DNA of 38,152 nt. Source: JAJFFW01 sp963922595 (lineage in GTDB: Bacteria > Pseudomonadota > Alphaproteobacteria > Caulobacterales > Parvularculaceae). The stretch spans positions 1 through 38,152 of the forward strand of contig CAWUIM010000029.1 of the NCBI GenBank assembly GCA_963922595.1. Direction: 5' to 3'. Both the position numbers and the translations under genes were made by a program. A model generated the notes under the pieces. It saw only the letters and a program-made list of their open reading frames with translations. It made no database searches and was not told the DNA's origin. Below, in pieces: positions 8,288 through 16,784 of the stretch; position 1 is the stretch's first letter, and every line of letters starts with the position of its first letter.

Positions 8288-8821
8288 TTAGGTGGTCTTT
8301 TCCACCTGACCGAATTCTAGCTCGACCGGCGTCGCTCGGCCGAAGATCGACACGGCGACTTTAAGTCGGGCCGTGTCTTCATCCACGTCTTCGACCACGC
8401 CTGAGAAGGACGCGAACGGCCCGTCGGTGACGCGAACATTTTCGCCGATTTCAAAGGTGATTGTCGGACGCGGACGCTCGGCGCCGTCTTCCATCACGCC
8501 GCGGATCTGATCGACTTCCTTTTGGCTCACCGGCAACGGCTTATTGCCGGAACCAAGAAAGCCCGTCACCTTCGGCGTATCTTTGATCAGGTGATACAGG
8601 TCGTCCGTAAGCACCATTTTCACAAGAACGTAGCCCGGGAAAAAACGCCGCTCGGTGTTGATCTTACGGCCGCGGCGAACTTCGGTGACTTCTTCGGTGG
8701 GCACAAAGACTTCTTCCAAGTAGTCCGAGAGCCCTTTATCTTCTGCGGCTTGTTCGATCGCCTCTGCGACTTTTTTCTCGAAATTCGAGTAGGCGTGAAC
8801 GATGTACCATTTGTGTTCCAT
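8288..8821 (-). CDS. nusG: Transcription termination/antitermination factor NusG
   Basis: This 177-residue protein has the standard NusG length. It binds RNA polymerase through the N-terminal NGN domain (WYIVHAYSNFEKKVAEAI, FFPGYVLVKM, VTGFLGSGNKPLPV) and contacts Rho or ribosomal S10 through the C-terminal KOW domain (GENVRVTDGPFASFSGVVEDVDED). It follows secE by 30 bases, the universal order. Downstream, however, lies the M16 operon rather than rplK-rplA, so the usual secE-nusG-rplKAJL-rpoBC run is interrupted here. A 7-bp hairpin lies beyond the stop (8236-8253), without a U-tract. Confidence 0.97.
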   Translation of the reverse strand: MEHKWYIVHAYSNFEKKVAEAIEQAAEDKGLSDYLEEVFVPTEEVTEVRRGRKINTERRFFPGYVLVKMVLTDDLYHLIKDTPKVTGFLGSGNKPLPVSQKEVDQIRGVMEDGAERPRPTITFEIGENVRVTDGPFASFSGVVEDVDEDTARLKVAVSIFGRATPVELEFGQVEKTT

Positions 8822-8851
8822 GGTTTTTATTCCGTATTTTTCGCGTTTCGC

Positions 8852-9187
8852 CTAAATCGACGTGGCGCCGATTGATAACAAATTGCCAACGCCAAAGCGC
8901 AAGATCTGGTCAACAAGGAAGAAAAAGAGCGACATGATCATCACCATAATCAGCACCATGACGGTTGAGACCATGGTCTCGTTCCTTGATGTCCAGGTGA
9001 CTTTTTCGCCTTCGTTCCTAACCTGCTGAAGAAACTCAAACGGCCCTACCGACTTCTTCTTCGGTGCTTCAGCTTTAGCCTCGATGGTCGGGCTTTCGGG
9101 CGCAGTAGCGGGGCTCTCGGGCGATGTTTTCTTTTTCTTTTTTCGAACGCCCGGCTTTTTTGACCCCGGATTGTGCTTTTTCGCCAT
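8852..9187 (-). CDS. secE: Preprotein translocase subunit SecE
   Basis: This 111-residue protein is the essential small subunit of the SecYEG channel. The C-terminal 60 residues are the core: an amphipathic segment FEFLQQVRNEGEKVTWTSRNE followed by one transmembrane helix (VSTVMVLIMVMIMSLFFFLVDQIL). The first 45 residues are an unusual low-complexity extension rich in Lys, Ser, Pro and Glu (KKKKKTSPESPATAPESP), longer than the minimal 60-65 residue SecE of most alphaproteobacteria. It is cotranscribed with nusG. Confidence 0.95.
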   Translation of the reverse strand: MAKKHNPGSKKPGVRKKKKKTSPESPATAPESPTIEAKAEAPKKKSVGPFEFLQQVRNEGEKVTWTSRNETMVSTVMVLIMVMIMSLFFFLVDQILRFGVGNLLSIGATSI

Positions 9188-9286
9188 AGTGCTTCGCCTT
9201 TAAGACATGTCGCCGCGTTTTCAGACAGTCCCTCGCGAACGCTGAATGCGTGTATCGGATGCCTGATTGTTCTGGAAAGTTGCTTG

Positions 9287-9314
9287 TACGTAAGACATTT
9301 AGCCGGTCAGTCAA
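9287..9314 (-). promoter_or_regulatory. Weak candidate promoter of secE-nusG
   Basis: The minus strand has a good -35 (TTGACT, 9314-9309), 16 bases, then TACGTA, which matches the -10 consensus at only two positions. The location, about 100 bases before secE, is sensible. Confidence 0.22.
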
Positions 9315-9503
9315 GCGCAAATCGGCGACTGGGCGCCTCGCCGCTCGGCGATGTACGGACGCCGCCCTTCTTCAATTCGTAATTCGCCCAAAAAATTGAT
9401 GTCGGCGTGCGCCGTATCGTTTGCGGCGCGAATTCAACGCTCTGCGCCCGGTGTTAACCAAAACCCTGTAAATAGTGGCAAAAAAGCCGGATTGACAAAG
9501 GGC

Positions 9504-9509
9504 GGAGGT
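9504..9509 (+). promoter_or_regulatory. Strong ribosome binding site supporting a TTG start at 9520
   Basis: GGAGGT ends 10 bases before the TTG at 9520. The alternative GTG at 9553 has only a weak GGGGAA upstream. Confidence 0.5.
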
Positions 9510-9519
9510 AGGTTACCGA

Positions 9520-12500
9520 TTGGTTAGATTTGGGTTGTTGGGGAATTCAATCGTGACCATCAAAAATTTGTCGCCGCGCGTCGTTCTCAACCGAGGCGCA
9601 AGCGCTTTCATCCGCTTTTTGGGCGTTTGGCTCGTCTTGTTCACGAGCGCCGCCTCGGCCCAGTTCACCCTCCAAAATAGCGACAACGCGAACCGGACCA
9701 ATCCGCAGCCGGTAGCGGGGGCACAGCTTTCCGGCGATATCCGGGTCTTCATCTCACCCGATCAAGGGGTCCGAAACGTCCGGTTTTTCCTCGACGATCC
9801 GGACATGTCCGCTGCGCCGATCAGAATTGAAAATGTCGCCCCCTTCGACTTCGGCGGCACTGGCGCGCTTCTGTCGGCCCAGCCGTTCGACACGAGCGGC
9901 CTCAGCGACGGCCCCCATAACATAACCGCCTTGGTCAATCTGAATTCTGGCGGCTCGCAGATCGTCTCTGCAGACTTCAGCATCGATAACGGCGGCGGGA
10001 CCCCGCCGCCGCCCCCTCCTCCTCCACCACCGCCGCCGCCTCCAACCGGATCAGCCTACAGCCTGATCAATAGCGGCGCGCAGGATCGCACCGGCGGGGT
10101 TGATCTTGACGGCGCGCAGGTGTCAGGCGGCCTCCATATTTTCACCAGTCCCGACACGGATGTTCGCCGCGTCAGATTTTATCTTGATGATCCGTCTCGC
10201 ACGGGCGCGCCGTTCCGGACCGAGAACGTGCCGCCGTTTGACTTCGCCGGCACCGGCCCGGGTTCGACCGCCTTTACTTTCGACAGTACGACCTTGAGCG
10301 ACGGTTCTCACAATGTCACCGCGGAATTAACGCTGACGAACGGCCAACTGGAAATCGCCACCGCCACCTTTAACGTCAATAATAATGGCGGCGGCGGCAA
10401 TATCGCGCCTACGGCGAATTTCTCCTTTTCCTGCGACGGCGTCGATTGCACCTTCGACGGCACGCCAAGCAATGATCCCGACGGATCGATCGCGGATTAT
10501 CAGTGGAATTTTGGCGACGGCGCGTCTGCGTCCGGCGCAACCACATCTCACAGCTACCCGGCGCCAGGTGTCTATACTGCGACGCTAACCGTCATCGATA
10601 ATGACGGCGCAAGCGACGAGGCATCACGTTCGGTCAGCGCAAACGGCAATGCGCCGCCCACCGCGTCGTTCACCTTCTCCTGTGATCAGCTCGAATGTTT
10701 CTTTAATGGCTCAGGAAGCAGCGACAGCGACGGCTTTATCGACAGCTACGCCTGGGACTTCGGCGACGGCAACACGAACGTCGATGTTAATGCGATCAAT
10801 ACCTACGCAAACCCGGGAACATACGACGTCTCGCTAACAGTCACGGATGACGATGGCGCGACAGACACTCAGACTGAAACTGTCACCGTGGGCACGAGCG
10901 CCGGATGCACCTTCATTTCAACGCTTGATTGCCAGATGGTTCGGCGCAACGGCGACATTACGCTTACCTTCGACGCCAGCGCTGGCGGCCTCGTCGATCG
11001 CGACGGCGTCGGCACCGGCTTCACCATGGTCGATCCGCCTTCGAATGCTGCGACGCCGGCGCCCGATGCGCGCGCGCCGGGCTATCGGCCGAACAATATC
11101 GACGTTGACACAAACGCTGGCGCTTTGAGGATAACCACAACCTCAGGCATTCAGTTCAGCAGCGTAAACTCACAAGAAAATGCGCTCGGCTTCGGCCTCA
11201 ACGTGCCAAGCGCGGAAGTGACAATCAGCACACGCCTTGTGGATATTCCCGTTGCAGAGGGCGGCTTCGCGCAGGCCGGCCTATGGTACGGCGCGGCGCA
11301 GGACTTCGGCCGCGGTACGGCGGAAGACAATTACGTGAAGCTGGTCATTATTTCTACGGGGCCAGGCGGCTACAATATAGAAGCCCTACTCGAATTGAAC
11401 GGAACTGATAACGCCGCCGCCGTGCCTATGCCGGCCGGGACGACGTCAATTGAATTGAAGCTTGTGGCCAATCCCGACGACCGATCAATCACCGCTCTCT
11501 ATAATGCTGGCGCCGGCGACGTTGAGTTGCGCCGATTTGTCGGACTGCCGTCTGAATGGTTCAGTTTCGACCAGGCTGGCATTGATCCGACTGTCAGCAC
11601 ACGGAGCCATGGCGGGATATTTGCTACAAACCGTCGCCTTCCAAACAGCAAGGTGTTCAGCTTCGACGAATTTTCGATCACGGAAAGATCGATCTCGCCA
11701 ACGGTTAGCGGCAATATCACCTTCGATCGCTGGGCGTTCGATGTGCCCTCTCTGCCCACCGCGATGGCGTATGGGCCTGACGGTCGTCTTTATGTGGCGA
11801 CGATCTTCGGAACGATCTTCGCCTATGAGCTTGATCACGACTCCCAAACCGTTATCAGCGAACAAGCGATTAATGCGATCCCGGACAATAATGGCGGCAA
11901 CAGGCTGACTCTTGGCATCGCGATCGATCCGGACTCAACGCCGGATAATGTCATCCTGTGGGCGAGCCATTCGTCGGGCTCGATTAATAATGGCGCGCCA
12001 AACTCCGGTTCAGTGTCGAGAATTTCCGGCCCGACTTTCTCCGACTACGACGATGTTATTGTTGGAATGCCACGCGCCATTGCGAACCACGCCATTAACG
12101 GCATCGAGTTTGGTCCGGACGGACGGCTTTATATCGCTTTCGGCGGCAGCACCGGCGCCGGCGCAGCCAACACCGAACCGACGGAATTCGGCGATCGGCC
12201 CGAGCAACCGCTCACCGCCGCTATTCTTGTCGCCGATGTGAAGGCCCCGGGCTTTGAAGGCCAGTGCGAAACGCCGATCGGCCAGTTCGGAATTCCGTCA
12301 ACCTGCGACGCCTCGGTCTACGCATCGGGCTTGCGTAACTCCTATGACCTTGAGTGGCACAGCAACGGCTCGCTTTACGCCACGGACAACGGCCTCGGCG
12401 TGGTCGGCACATACCCGCCGACGCCGACGCCGCCTTGCACAGGCTTCGGCGACCCGGCGCTACACAATCCGGGCACGCAACCGGACTCGCTTTATCGCGT

Positions 12501-13788
12501 CTTGCCCGGCCGCTATTACGGCCACCCAAACCCCTATCGCGATGAGTGCGTTTTTGGCGATGGATCGGAACAGGGCGTCGCGACGCTGCCGAACTACGAG
12601 CCGCGCCTGGCGGACCTTGGCACCAACCAATCTGCGAACGGCATCATAGAGTATCGCGGCGACAGCTTCTTCAGCCAATTGCTCGGACAGCTCCTCATCG
12701 CCAACTTCTCACGCGGCGATAACATCACGCGCACGCGCCTCAACGACGCGGGCGACGCCGAAGTTGAAACCGTCGTCGTCGCAGAAGGTTTCGTGGACCC
12801 CCTCCCGCTTTCGCAAGACCCGGAGGGCAATATCTATGTGGGTGAATTGAATTCCTTGCAGATCAGCGTGTTGGCGCCGTTGCCGCTGACGCCGGAGCCG
12901 CGCGGCGGATGGGAGGCTCGAGCGCCGGTCCCTTCAGCGATACTCGACGCCGACGGCGTCGCCATTGACGGCAAACTCTACATGGTCGGCGGCGAAACCA
13001 GCGCGACCCATGTTTCCGATCTGCGGATTTACGATCCGATCTCCAACAATTGGACACAAGGCGCCGATCTGCCAGGTCCGGCGGTTGAAGACCCCGCCGC
13101 CGTCGCATTCGGCGGAAAACTTTATGTCTTCGGCGGATCGACGGACTCCTTCTCCGGCGCGGTTTCTAATGCGGCCGTTTACGACCCGGCGACCAACGCC
13201 TGGACAACGCTCGCCTCCATGCCGACCGCGCGCGGCGGCGCAACCGCCCAAATGCTGAACGGCAAAATCTACGTGGTCGGCGGCTTGAACGGCGGCGGCG
13301 TCTCCGTGAACACGGTGGAAGTGTATGACCCCGCCGTCAACAGTTGGACATCTGCGCCAACGCTACAAACGCGCCGCGACAATCCCGGCTCAGCGGTTCT
13401 CGGCGATCGGCTTTATGTCTTCGGCGGGCGTGCGCGCAACGCGGACGGGTCCGGCAACGGGACATTGAACACAACCGAGATATTCGATCCGGCGTCCAAC
13501 AGCTGGTCTCTTGGCGCGCCGATGCTCACTGGCCGCCGATCGATGGTTGTAGGAGCGATCAGCGGACGCGCAATCGTCGTCGGCGGAGAGAGTCCCGTTG
13601 TAACGACGGTTGAAGAATATGATCCGGTGAACGATCGCTGGCGCACGCTGGAGGCCGCCCCGACCCCGCGCCATGGCGCAGCGGGCGGCGTCATCGGCGG
13701 ACGTCTCTTCGTCGCTGGCGGCGGCCCAACGGCTGGGGGTTCATTCTCCACCGCAAATGAGGTCTTCTCTTACGGAAGCGGACAATAG
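9520..13788 (+). CDS. Very large secreted multidomain protein: PKD, lectin-like, sugar-dehydrogenase-like propeller and Kelch propeller
   Basis: This is 1422 residues from a TTG start. A GTG at 9553 would remove 11 residues and give a more typical signal peptide ending ASA before QFTLQN. Order of domains: two homologous beta domains (about 49-157 and 177-287, each with RVFISPD/HIFTSPD, VRFFLDDP/VRFYLDDP and LSDG.HN) joined by 14 prolines (162-175). Then come two PKD domains (about 295-375 and 378-457, WNFGDGASASG and WDFGDGNTN) and a concanavalin-like region (about 463-725). A glucose/sorbosone-dehydrogenase-like beta-propeller follows (about 735-1125; YGPDGRLYVAT, NGIEFGPDGRLYIAFGG, GLRNSYDLEWHSNG). 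Last is a six-blade Kelch propeller (about 1130-1420; repeated YDP..N.W and LYVFGG). No anchor or sorting signal is seen at the end, so it is probably released or held by another system. Function is unknown; carbohydrate or matrix binding is inference. Confidence 0.9.
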   Translation: MVRFGLLGNSIVTIKNLSPRVVLNRGASAFIRFLGVWLVLFTSAASAQFTLQNSDNANRTNPQPVAGAQLSGDIRVFISPDQGVRNVRFFLDDPDMSAAPIRIENVAPFDFGGTGALLSAQPFDTSGLSDGPHNITALVNLNSGGSQIVSADFSIDNGGGTPPPPPPPPPPPPPPTGSAYSLINSGAQDRTGGVDLDGAQVSGGLHIFTSPDTDVRRVRFYLDDPSRTGAPFRTENVPPFDFAGTGPGSTAFTFDSTTLSDGSHNVTAELTLTNGQLEIATATFNVNNNGGGGNIAPTANFSFSCDGVDCTFDGTPSNDPDGSIADYQWNFGDGASASGATTSHSYPAPGVYTATLTVIDNDGASDEASRSVSANGNAPPTASFTFSCDQLECFFNGSGSSDSDGFIDSYAWDFGDGNTNVDVNAINTYANPGTYDVSLTVTDDDGATDTQTETVTVGTSAGCTFISTLDCQMVRRNGDITLTFDASAGGLVDRDGVGTGFTMVDPPSNAATPAPDARAPGYRPNNIDVDTNAGALRITTTSGIQFSSVNSQENALGFGLNVPSAEVTISTRLVDIPVAEGGFAQAGLWYGAAQDFGRGTAEDNYVKLVIISTGPGGYNIEALLELNGTDNAAAVPMPAGTTSIELKLVANPDDRSITALYNAGAGDVELRRFVGLPSEWFSFDQAGIDPTVSTRSHGGIFATNRRLPNSKVFSFDEFSITERSISPTVSGNITFDRWAFDVPSLPTAMAYGPDGRLYVATIFGTIFAYELDHDSQTVISEQAINAIPDNNGGNRLTLGIAIDPDSTPDNVILWASHSSGSINNGAPNSGSVSRISGPTFSDYDDVIVGMPRAIANHAINGIEFGPDGRLYIAFGGSTGAGAANTEPTEFGDRPEQPLTAAILVADVKAPGFEGQCETPIGQFGIPSTCDASVYASGLRNSYDLEWHSNGSLYATDNGLGVVGTYPPTPTPPCTGFGDPALHNPGTQPDSLYRVLPGRYYGHPNPYRDECVFGDGSEQGVATLPNYEPRLADLGTNQSANGIIEYRGDSFFSQLLGQLLIANFSRGDNITRTRLNDAGDAEVETVVVAEGFVDPLPLSQDPEGNIYVGELNSLQISVLAPLPLTPEPRGGWEARAPVPSAILDADGVAIDGKLYMVGGETSATHVSDLRIYDPISNNWTQGADLPGPAVEDPAAVAFGGKLYVFGGSTDSFSGAVSNAAVYDPATNAWTTLASMPTARGGATAQMLNGKIYVVGGLNGGGVSVNTVEVYDPAVNSWTSAPTLQTRRDNPGSAVLGDRLYVFGGRARNADGSGNGTLNTTEIFDPASNSWSLGAPMLTGRRSMVVGAISGRAIVVGGESPVVTTVEEYDPVNDRWRTLEAAPTPRHGAAGGVIGGRLFVAGGGPTAGGSFSTANEVFSYGSGQ
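10003..10044 (+). repeat. Poly-proline codon tract
   Basis: Fourteen consecutive proline codons of mixed CCG/CCC/CCT/CCA make a rigid hinge between the duplicated N-terminal domains. Such a stretch would stall ribosomes without EF-P. Confidence 0.9.
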
Positions 13789-13816
13789 CCGCTGGCGCTT
13801 TGCCGGCGCCGCATCG

Positions 13817-14719
13817 TTAGTTCTTGCGTCTGAAAACGAAGTCTGCGGCGCCCTTTAGCGGCGCCGCGGCGTCTCCAAATCGATCAAGATGCGCCTTCGC
13901 GCTTTCCACGAGGTCGCGTGCTTTGTTCCGCGCGCCTTCAGCGCCCAGGATTTTTATGAATGTCGCTTTGTCCATGTCCGTGTCTTGACCAACCGGCTTG
14001 CCGAGCGCCTCAGCGTCGCCGAACGCATCAAGAAGATCGTCCACAATCTGAAATGCAAGACCAAGGTCTTCGGCGTAATCGGCGAAGGCGTTAACTTCTT
14101 CATCGCTCGCTTCGCCAATAATACCGCCGCCGACGGCGGAAAACCGGATCAGCGCACCCGTTTTTAGGCGCTGAAGCTCCTCGATCGCCGCCAGATCAAA
14201 ACTTTTTTGCTCCGCATAGATATCGATCATCTGACCGCCCACCATGCCGATTTTGCCGGAGGCGCGGGCGAGCTCCAATGCGAGCCGTGCGCGAACTTCC
14301 GCGTCAGGATGGGTCTCGGCCTCCGCCAGTATCTCGAAGGCCTGCGTCAGGAGCGCGTCGCCGGCGAGGATCGCGGTCGCGTCGTCGAACGCTTTGTGAA
14401 CCGAGGGCCGCCCGCGTCGAAGATCGCTGTCATCCATCGCGGGAAGATCGTCATGGACAAGACTGTAGCAATGGATCATCTCCACCGCGCAGCCGGCGCG
14501 GACGGAACGCTCGCGCGGGCAATCGAAAATATCCGCCGCCGCGATCAACAAAAAAGGCCGCAACCGCTTGCCGCCATCAAGCGCGCCATGGCGCATGGCG
14601 TCGACCACGCGGCCAAGCGGGCCGTCACAGGTCGGCAGAAAGCCGTCCAGAGCCGTCTCCACAAGGGCGGCGGTTTCTTTGATCCGGGCGTCAAAAGCGG
14701 TCATTGGCGAAGCGTCCAT
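13817..14719 (-). CDS. ispA: Farnesyl diphosphate synthase (geranyltranstransferase)
   Basis: This is a 300-residue trans-prenyltransferase making geranyl and farnesyl diphosphate from IPP and DMAPP. The first aspartate-rich motif DDLPAMD (90-96) has the two-residue insertion of bacterial type II FPP synthases, preceded by YSLVH. The second is DDLLD (227-231). GGKRLRP (49-55) binds IPP. FPP is the substrate of the squalene enzymes encoded 6 kb to the right. A second possible start lies at 14704 (MTAF); neither has a good ribosome site. xseB and dxs, common neighbours of ispA, are absent. The gene is convergent with the mosaic protein gene, with a 28-base gap. Confidence 0.93.
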   Translation of the reverse strand: MDASPMTAFDARIKETAALVETALDGFLPTCDGPLGRVVDAMRHGALDGGKRLRPFLLIAAADIFDCPRERSVRAGCAVEMIHCYSLVHDDLPAMDDSDLRRGRPSVHKAFDDATAILAGDALLTQAFEILAEAETHPDAEVRARLALELARASGKIGMVGGQMIDIYAEQKSFDLAAIEELQRLKTGALIRFSAVGGGIIGEASDEEVNAFADYAEDLGLAFQIVDDLLDAFGDAEALGKPVGQDTDMDKATFIKILGAEGARNKARDLVESAKAHLDRFGDAAAPLKGAADFVFRRKN

Positions 14720-14785
14720 CGTTCAGGCTGGGAAGTCACGGCGCACGCATAGACCGGCTTACCGCTTATCTCAACGGCCCTGCGC

Positions 14786-15460
14786 TCAGACGCGCGCTGA
14801 AACGAGGCCGTCTCCGCCACATGTCTCACATCGCCTTGCGATAAAGCCCTGCTTACCCCGGCCTTCGCAATCGAGGCATAACGACTTTCTCGCTCCGTCG
14901 CCGAAAAAGGCCTTGAAAAGATCCTTCGGCGGGGCGGCTTTTTCATCGCTTGTTGTTGGCGCCATGTTCGTGGCGAACCGTCGCGCTGCGTCGCTGACGC
15001 CGCCGGGAAACGCCGACAAGAGCGACGCGCCGCCGCTCAACGACTGCAACACCATGTAAATATCGCGCTTCCAGGATTCGAGGATCATCCCGAACGACGT
15101 CGGGTTGAAGGCGCCCGCGGCCTGAACGCCGCCCACCAGATACAAATCCCCACCTTCTAGCCCGCAGACCGAGATGTGAAGATTGCGATTGATAAATTCG
15201 ATGTCGTGTTGATGCACTTCAAAGCCGGAAAACCGGGTCAGGAACCCGACCTCGGTCACCTGGTCCGGCGCCCCATGCACCTCCACGAGCGCGACAATGA
15301 AGTTCAATTTGCCGTCATTAATACCGTATAGGCTGAAGCCCGCATCGTCCTGAAGGTGGCTGACTTGTCCGTAACGGTCCTCCAAAGCATCCACGATCGC
15401 TGATTTCGGCCAAGCGCCGGAGGCGGCGCTGGCTTTCGCGCCGGAAAACATAGAAAACAT
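14786..15460 (-). CDS. Uncharacterised protein: YbjN-like N-domain with a DnaJ-type zinc-binding tail
   Basis: This is 224 residues; the start is supported by AAAGGGG 8-14 bases upstream of the ATG. Residues 1-150 look like an alpha/beta domain of the YbjN/secretion-chaperone-like type (VDALEDRYGQVSHLQDDAGFS, FINRNLHISVCGLEGGDLYLVGG); this resemblance is a judgement by eye. The last 30 residues carry two CxxCxGxG modules (CLDCEGRG and CETCGGDG, seven residues apart), one zinc centre of the DnaJ cysteine-rich kind. A linker rich in Ala, Pro and Lys connects them. It lies 66 bases upstream of ispA on the same strand and divergent from ispH, so it is probably cotranscribed with ispA. No known function; a chaperone-like or regulatory role is inference only. 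Confidence 0.75.
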   Translation of the reverse strand: MFSMFSGAKASAASGAWPKSAIVDALEDRYGQVSHLQDDAGFSLYGINDGKLNFIVALVEVHGAPDQVTEVGFLTRFSGFEVHQHDIEFINRNLHISVCGLEGGDLYLVGGVQAAGAFNPTSFGMILESWKRDIYMVLQSLSGGASLLSAFPGGVSDAARRFATNMAPTTSDEKAAPPKDLFKAFFGDGARKSLCLDCEGRGKQGFIARRCETCGGDGLVSARV

Positions 15461-15606
15461 TGGAATTCGCCCCTTTCAACCATACGCCACTGAAGGCCCC
15501 CGCGGCTAACGCTACACGACGGGCCACGCAACGCCAACCGGGCCAATGCTCGCCCCAGCTCCGCCTGGCGCGCGAGCGCTTGATCTGAGCGGCGACACAC
15601 GCCATT

Positions 15607-15633
15607 TTGCAGTGCAGCAAATTGGTATATATG
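15607..15633 (+). promoter_or_regulatory. Weak candidate promoter of ispH-hpnH
   Basis: TTGCAG (15607-15612) and TATATG (15628-15633) lie 15 bases apart, about 110 bases before ispH, inside the only AT-rich patch of the 284-base divergent gap. The spacing is short, so confidence is low. Confidence 0.25.
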
Positions 15634-15744
15634 TGACAGCAATAAGTGATCGGTCCGCCAGGTTGCGGCGGCGCGGCGGTCATGGAATAACGGCGAAATT
15701 AGGTGTGTTCCGGGGAATGTCGGGGCTGATGAAAGGCTGTTCAA

Positions 15745-16737
15745 ATGAGCGATAATGAAAAGTCGCTGAGGGTGATCCTCGCCCAACCGCGGGGTTTTTG
15801 CGCAGGCGTCGAGCGGGCTATCGATATCGTGGAACGCGCGCTCGAAAAGTATGGCGCCCCGGTCTATGTGCGCCACGAAATTGTGCACAATAAACGCGTT
15901 GTCGATACGCTGCGTGATCGCGGCGCCATTTTCGTGAAGGAAGTGGACGAAGTGCCAACCGGCGCTGTTGCGATTTTCTCAGCTCATGGCGTTTCCAAAA
16001 AAGTTGAGGACGGCGCCCTCGTTCGCGAGCTCGATGTCATCGACGCCACCTGCCCGCTCGTGACGAAAGTTCATAAGGAAGGCCGCCGCTACGCAGCGAA
16101 GGGCTATGATATTGTGCTGATCGGCCATCTCGGCCATCCGGAAGTAGAAGGCACGCTCGGACAAATTCCGGGTACGGTGCATGTGCTGAGCGAGCCGGAA
16201 GAAGTTTCGAAACTGGAAGTATCAGACCCCGATCGCGTTTCATTCGTGACGCAGACCACGCTTTCAGTAAACGACACCAAAGATGTAATCGCCGCGCTTA
16301 AAGAACGGTTTCCAAATATCATCGGTCCGGACACGCGCGATATTTGCTACGCCACCCAGAACCGGCAGACTGCGGTGATTGAGCTATCGAAGCAGGTGGA
16401 TTTGCTGTTGGTGGTGGGCGCGCATAATTCGTCAAACTCCAATCGTTTGCGTGAGATCGGCGAGAATTTCGGCCTCCCGGCTTACCTCATCGAGGACGCC
16501 ACGATGTTTGACCCGGCATGGCTGGAGGGTGTTGAAACAGTGGGCGTCACCGCCGGGGCTTCCGCACCGGAAACGCTCGTCCAGGAAACAATTAGCCGCC
16601 TGCGCGAATACCGCGACGTCACCGTCGAAAAGCTCGACGGCGTGGAAGAAAACGTCAAATTCAAACTGCCTCAGGAGCTTGCGGACGTGCCTCGCCCCAA
16701 GGACGCCATGGAGACATGGGCGACCGAGACCGTTTAA
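15745..16737 (+). CDS. ispH: 4-hydroxy-3-methylbut-2-enyl diphosphate reductase
   Basis: This 330-residue [4Fe-4S] enzyme performs the last step of the MEP pathway, making IPP and DMAPP. The three cluster cysteines are present: Cys19 (PRGFCAGVERAI), Cys103 (DATCPLVTKVH) and Cys201 (RDICYATQNRQ). The conserved HGV (91-93 region), TQTTLS and VVGAHNSSNSNRL are intact. It is first in a two-gene unit with hpnH (47 bases apart), the ispH-hpnH neighbourhood also known from other hopanoid producers, and so couples C5 supply to hopanoid elongation. Confidence 0.97.
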   Translation: MSDNEKSLRVILAQPRGFCAGVERAIDIVERALEKYGAPVYVRHEIVHNKRVVDTLRDRGAIFVKEVDEVPTGAVAIFSAHGVSKKVEDGALVRELDVIDATCPLVTKVHKEGRRYAAKGYDIVLIGHLGHPEVEGTLGQIPGTVHVLSEPEEVSKLEVSDPDRVSFVTQTTLSVNDTKDVIAALKERFPNIIGPDTRDICYATQNRQTAVIELSKQVDLLLVVGAHNSSNSNRLREIGENFGLPAYLIEDATMFDPAWLEGVETVGVTAGASAPETLVQETISRLREYRDVTVEKLDGVEENVKFKLPQELADVPRPKDAMETWATETV

Positions 16738-16784
16738 TCGAACAGAACGAAAATCAACTTAATACCCCCACGGAGTAACCGGAA

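Larger units (their letters stand above)
9188..9519. other. Divergent intergenic region between secE and the large secreted mosaic gene
   Basis: These 332 bases hold no convincing gene. I looked for the tRNA-Trp that often precedes secE and did not find one. A possible minus-strand promoter lies near 9287-9314. Close to 9504 is a strong ribosome site for the rightward gene. Short imperfect inverted repeats (CGGCGA/TCGCCG, 9323-9343) have no obvious role. Confidence 0.5.

Noticed and set aside
9188..9400. tRNA-Trp gene expected upstream of secE
   Set aside because: I read both strands for a cloverleaf with a CCA anticodon and a GGTTCGA T-arm and found neither.
10003..10044. Proline-codon triplet repeat as a phase-variable tract
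   Set aside because: The codons are mixed, so the DNA is not a perfect repeat and slippage is unlikely; in-frame triplets would not switch expression.
15304..15888. Minus-strand ORF (194 codons) spanning the ispH start and the zinc-protein gene
   Set aside because: It overlaps two well-supported genes and crosses their divergent promoter region; composition is that of an out-of-frame reading.
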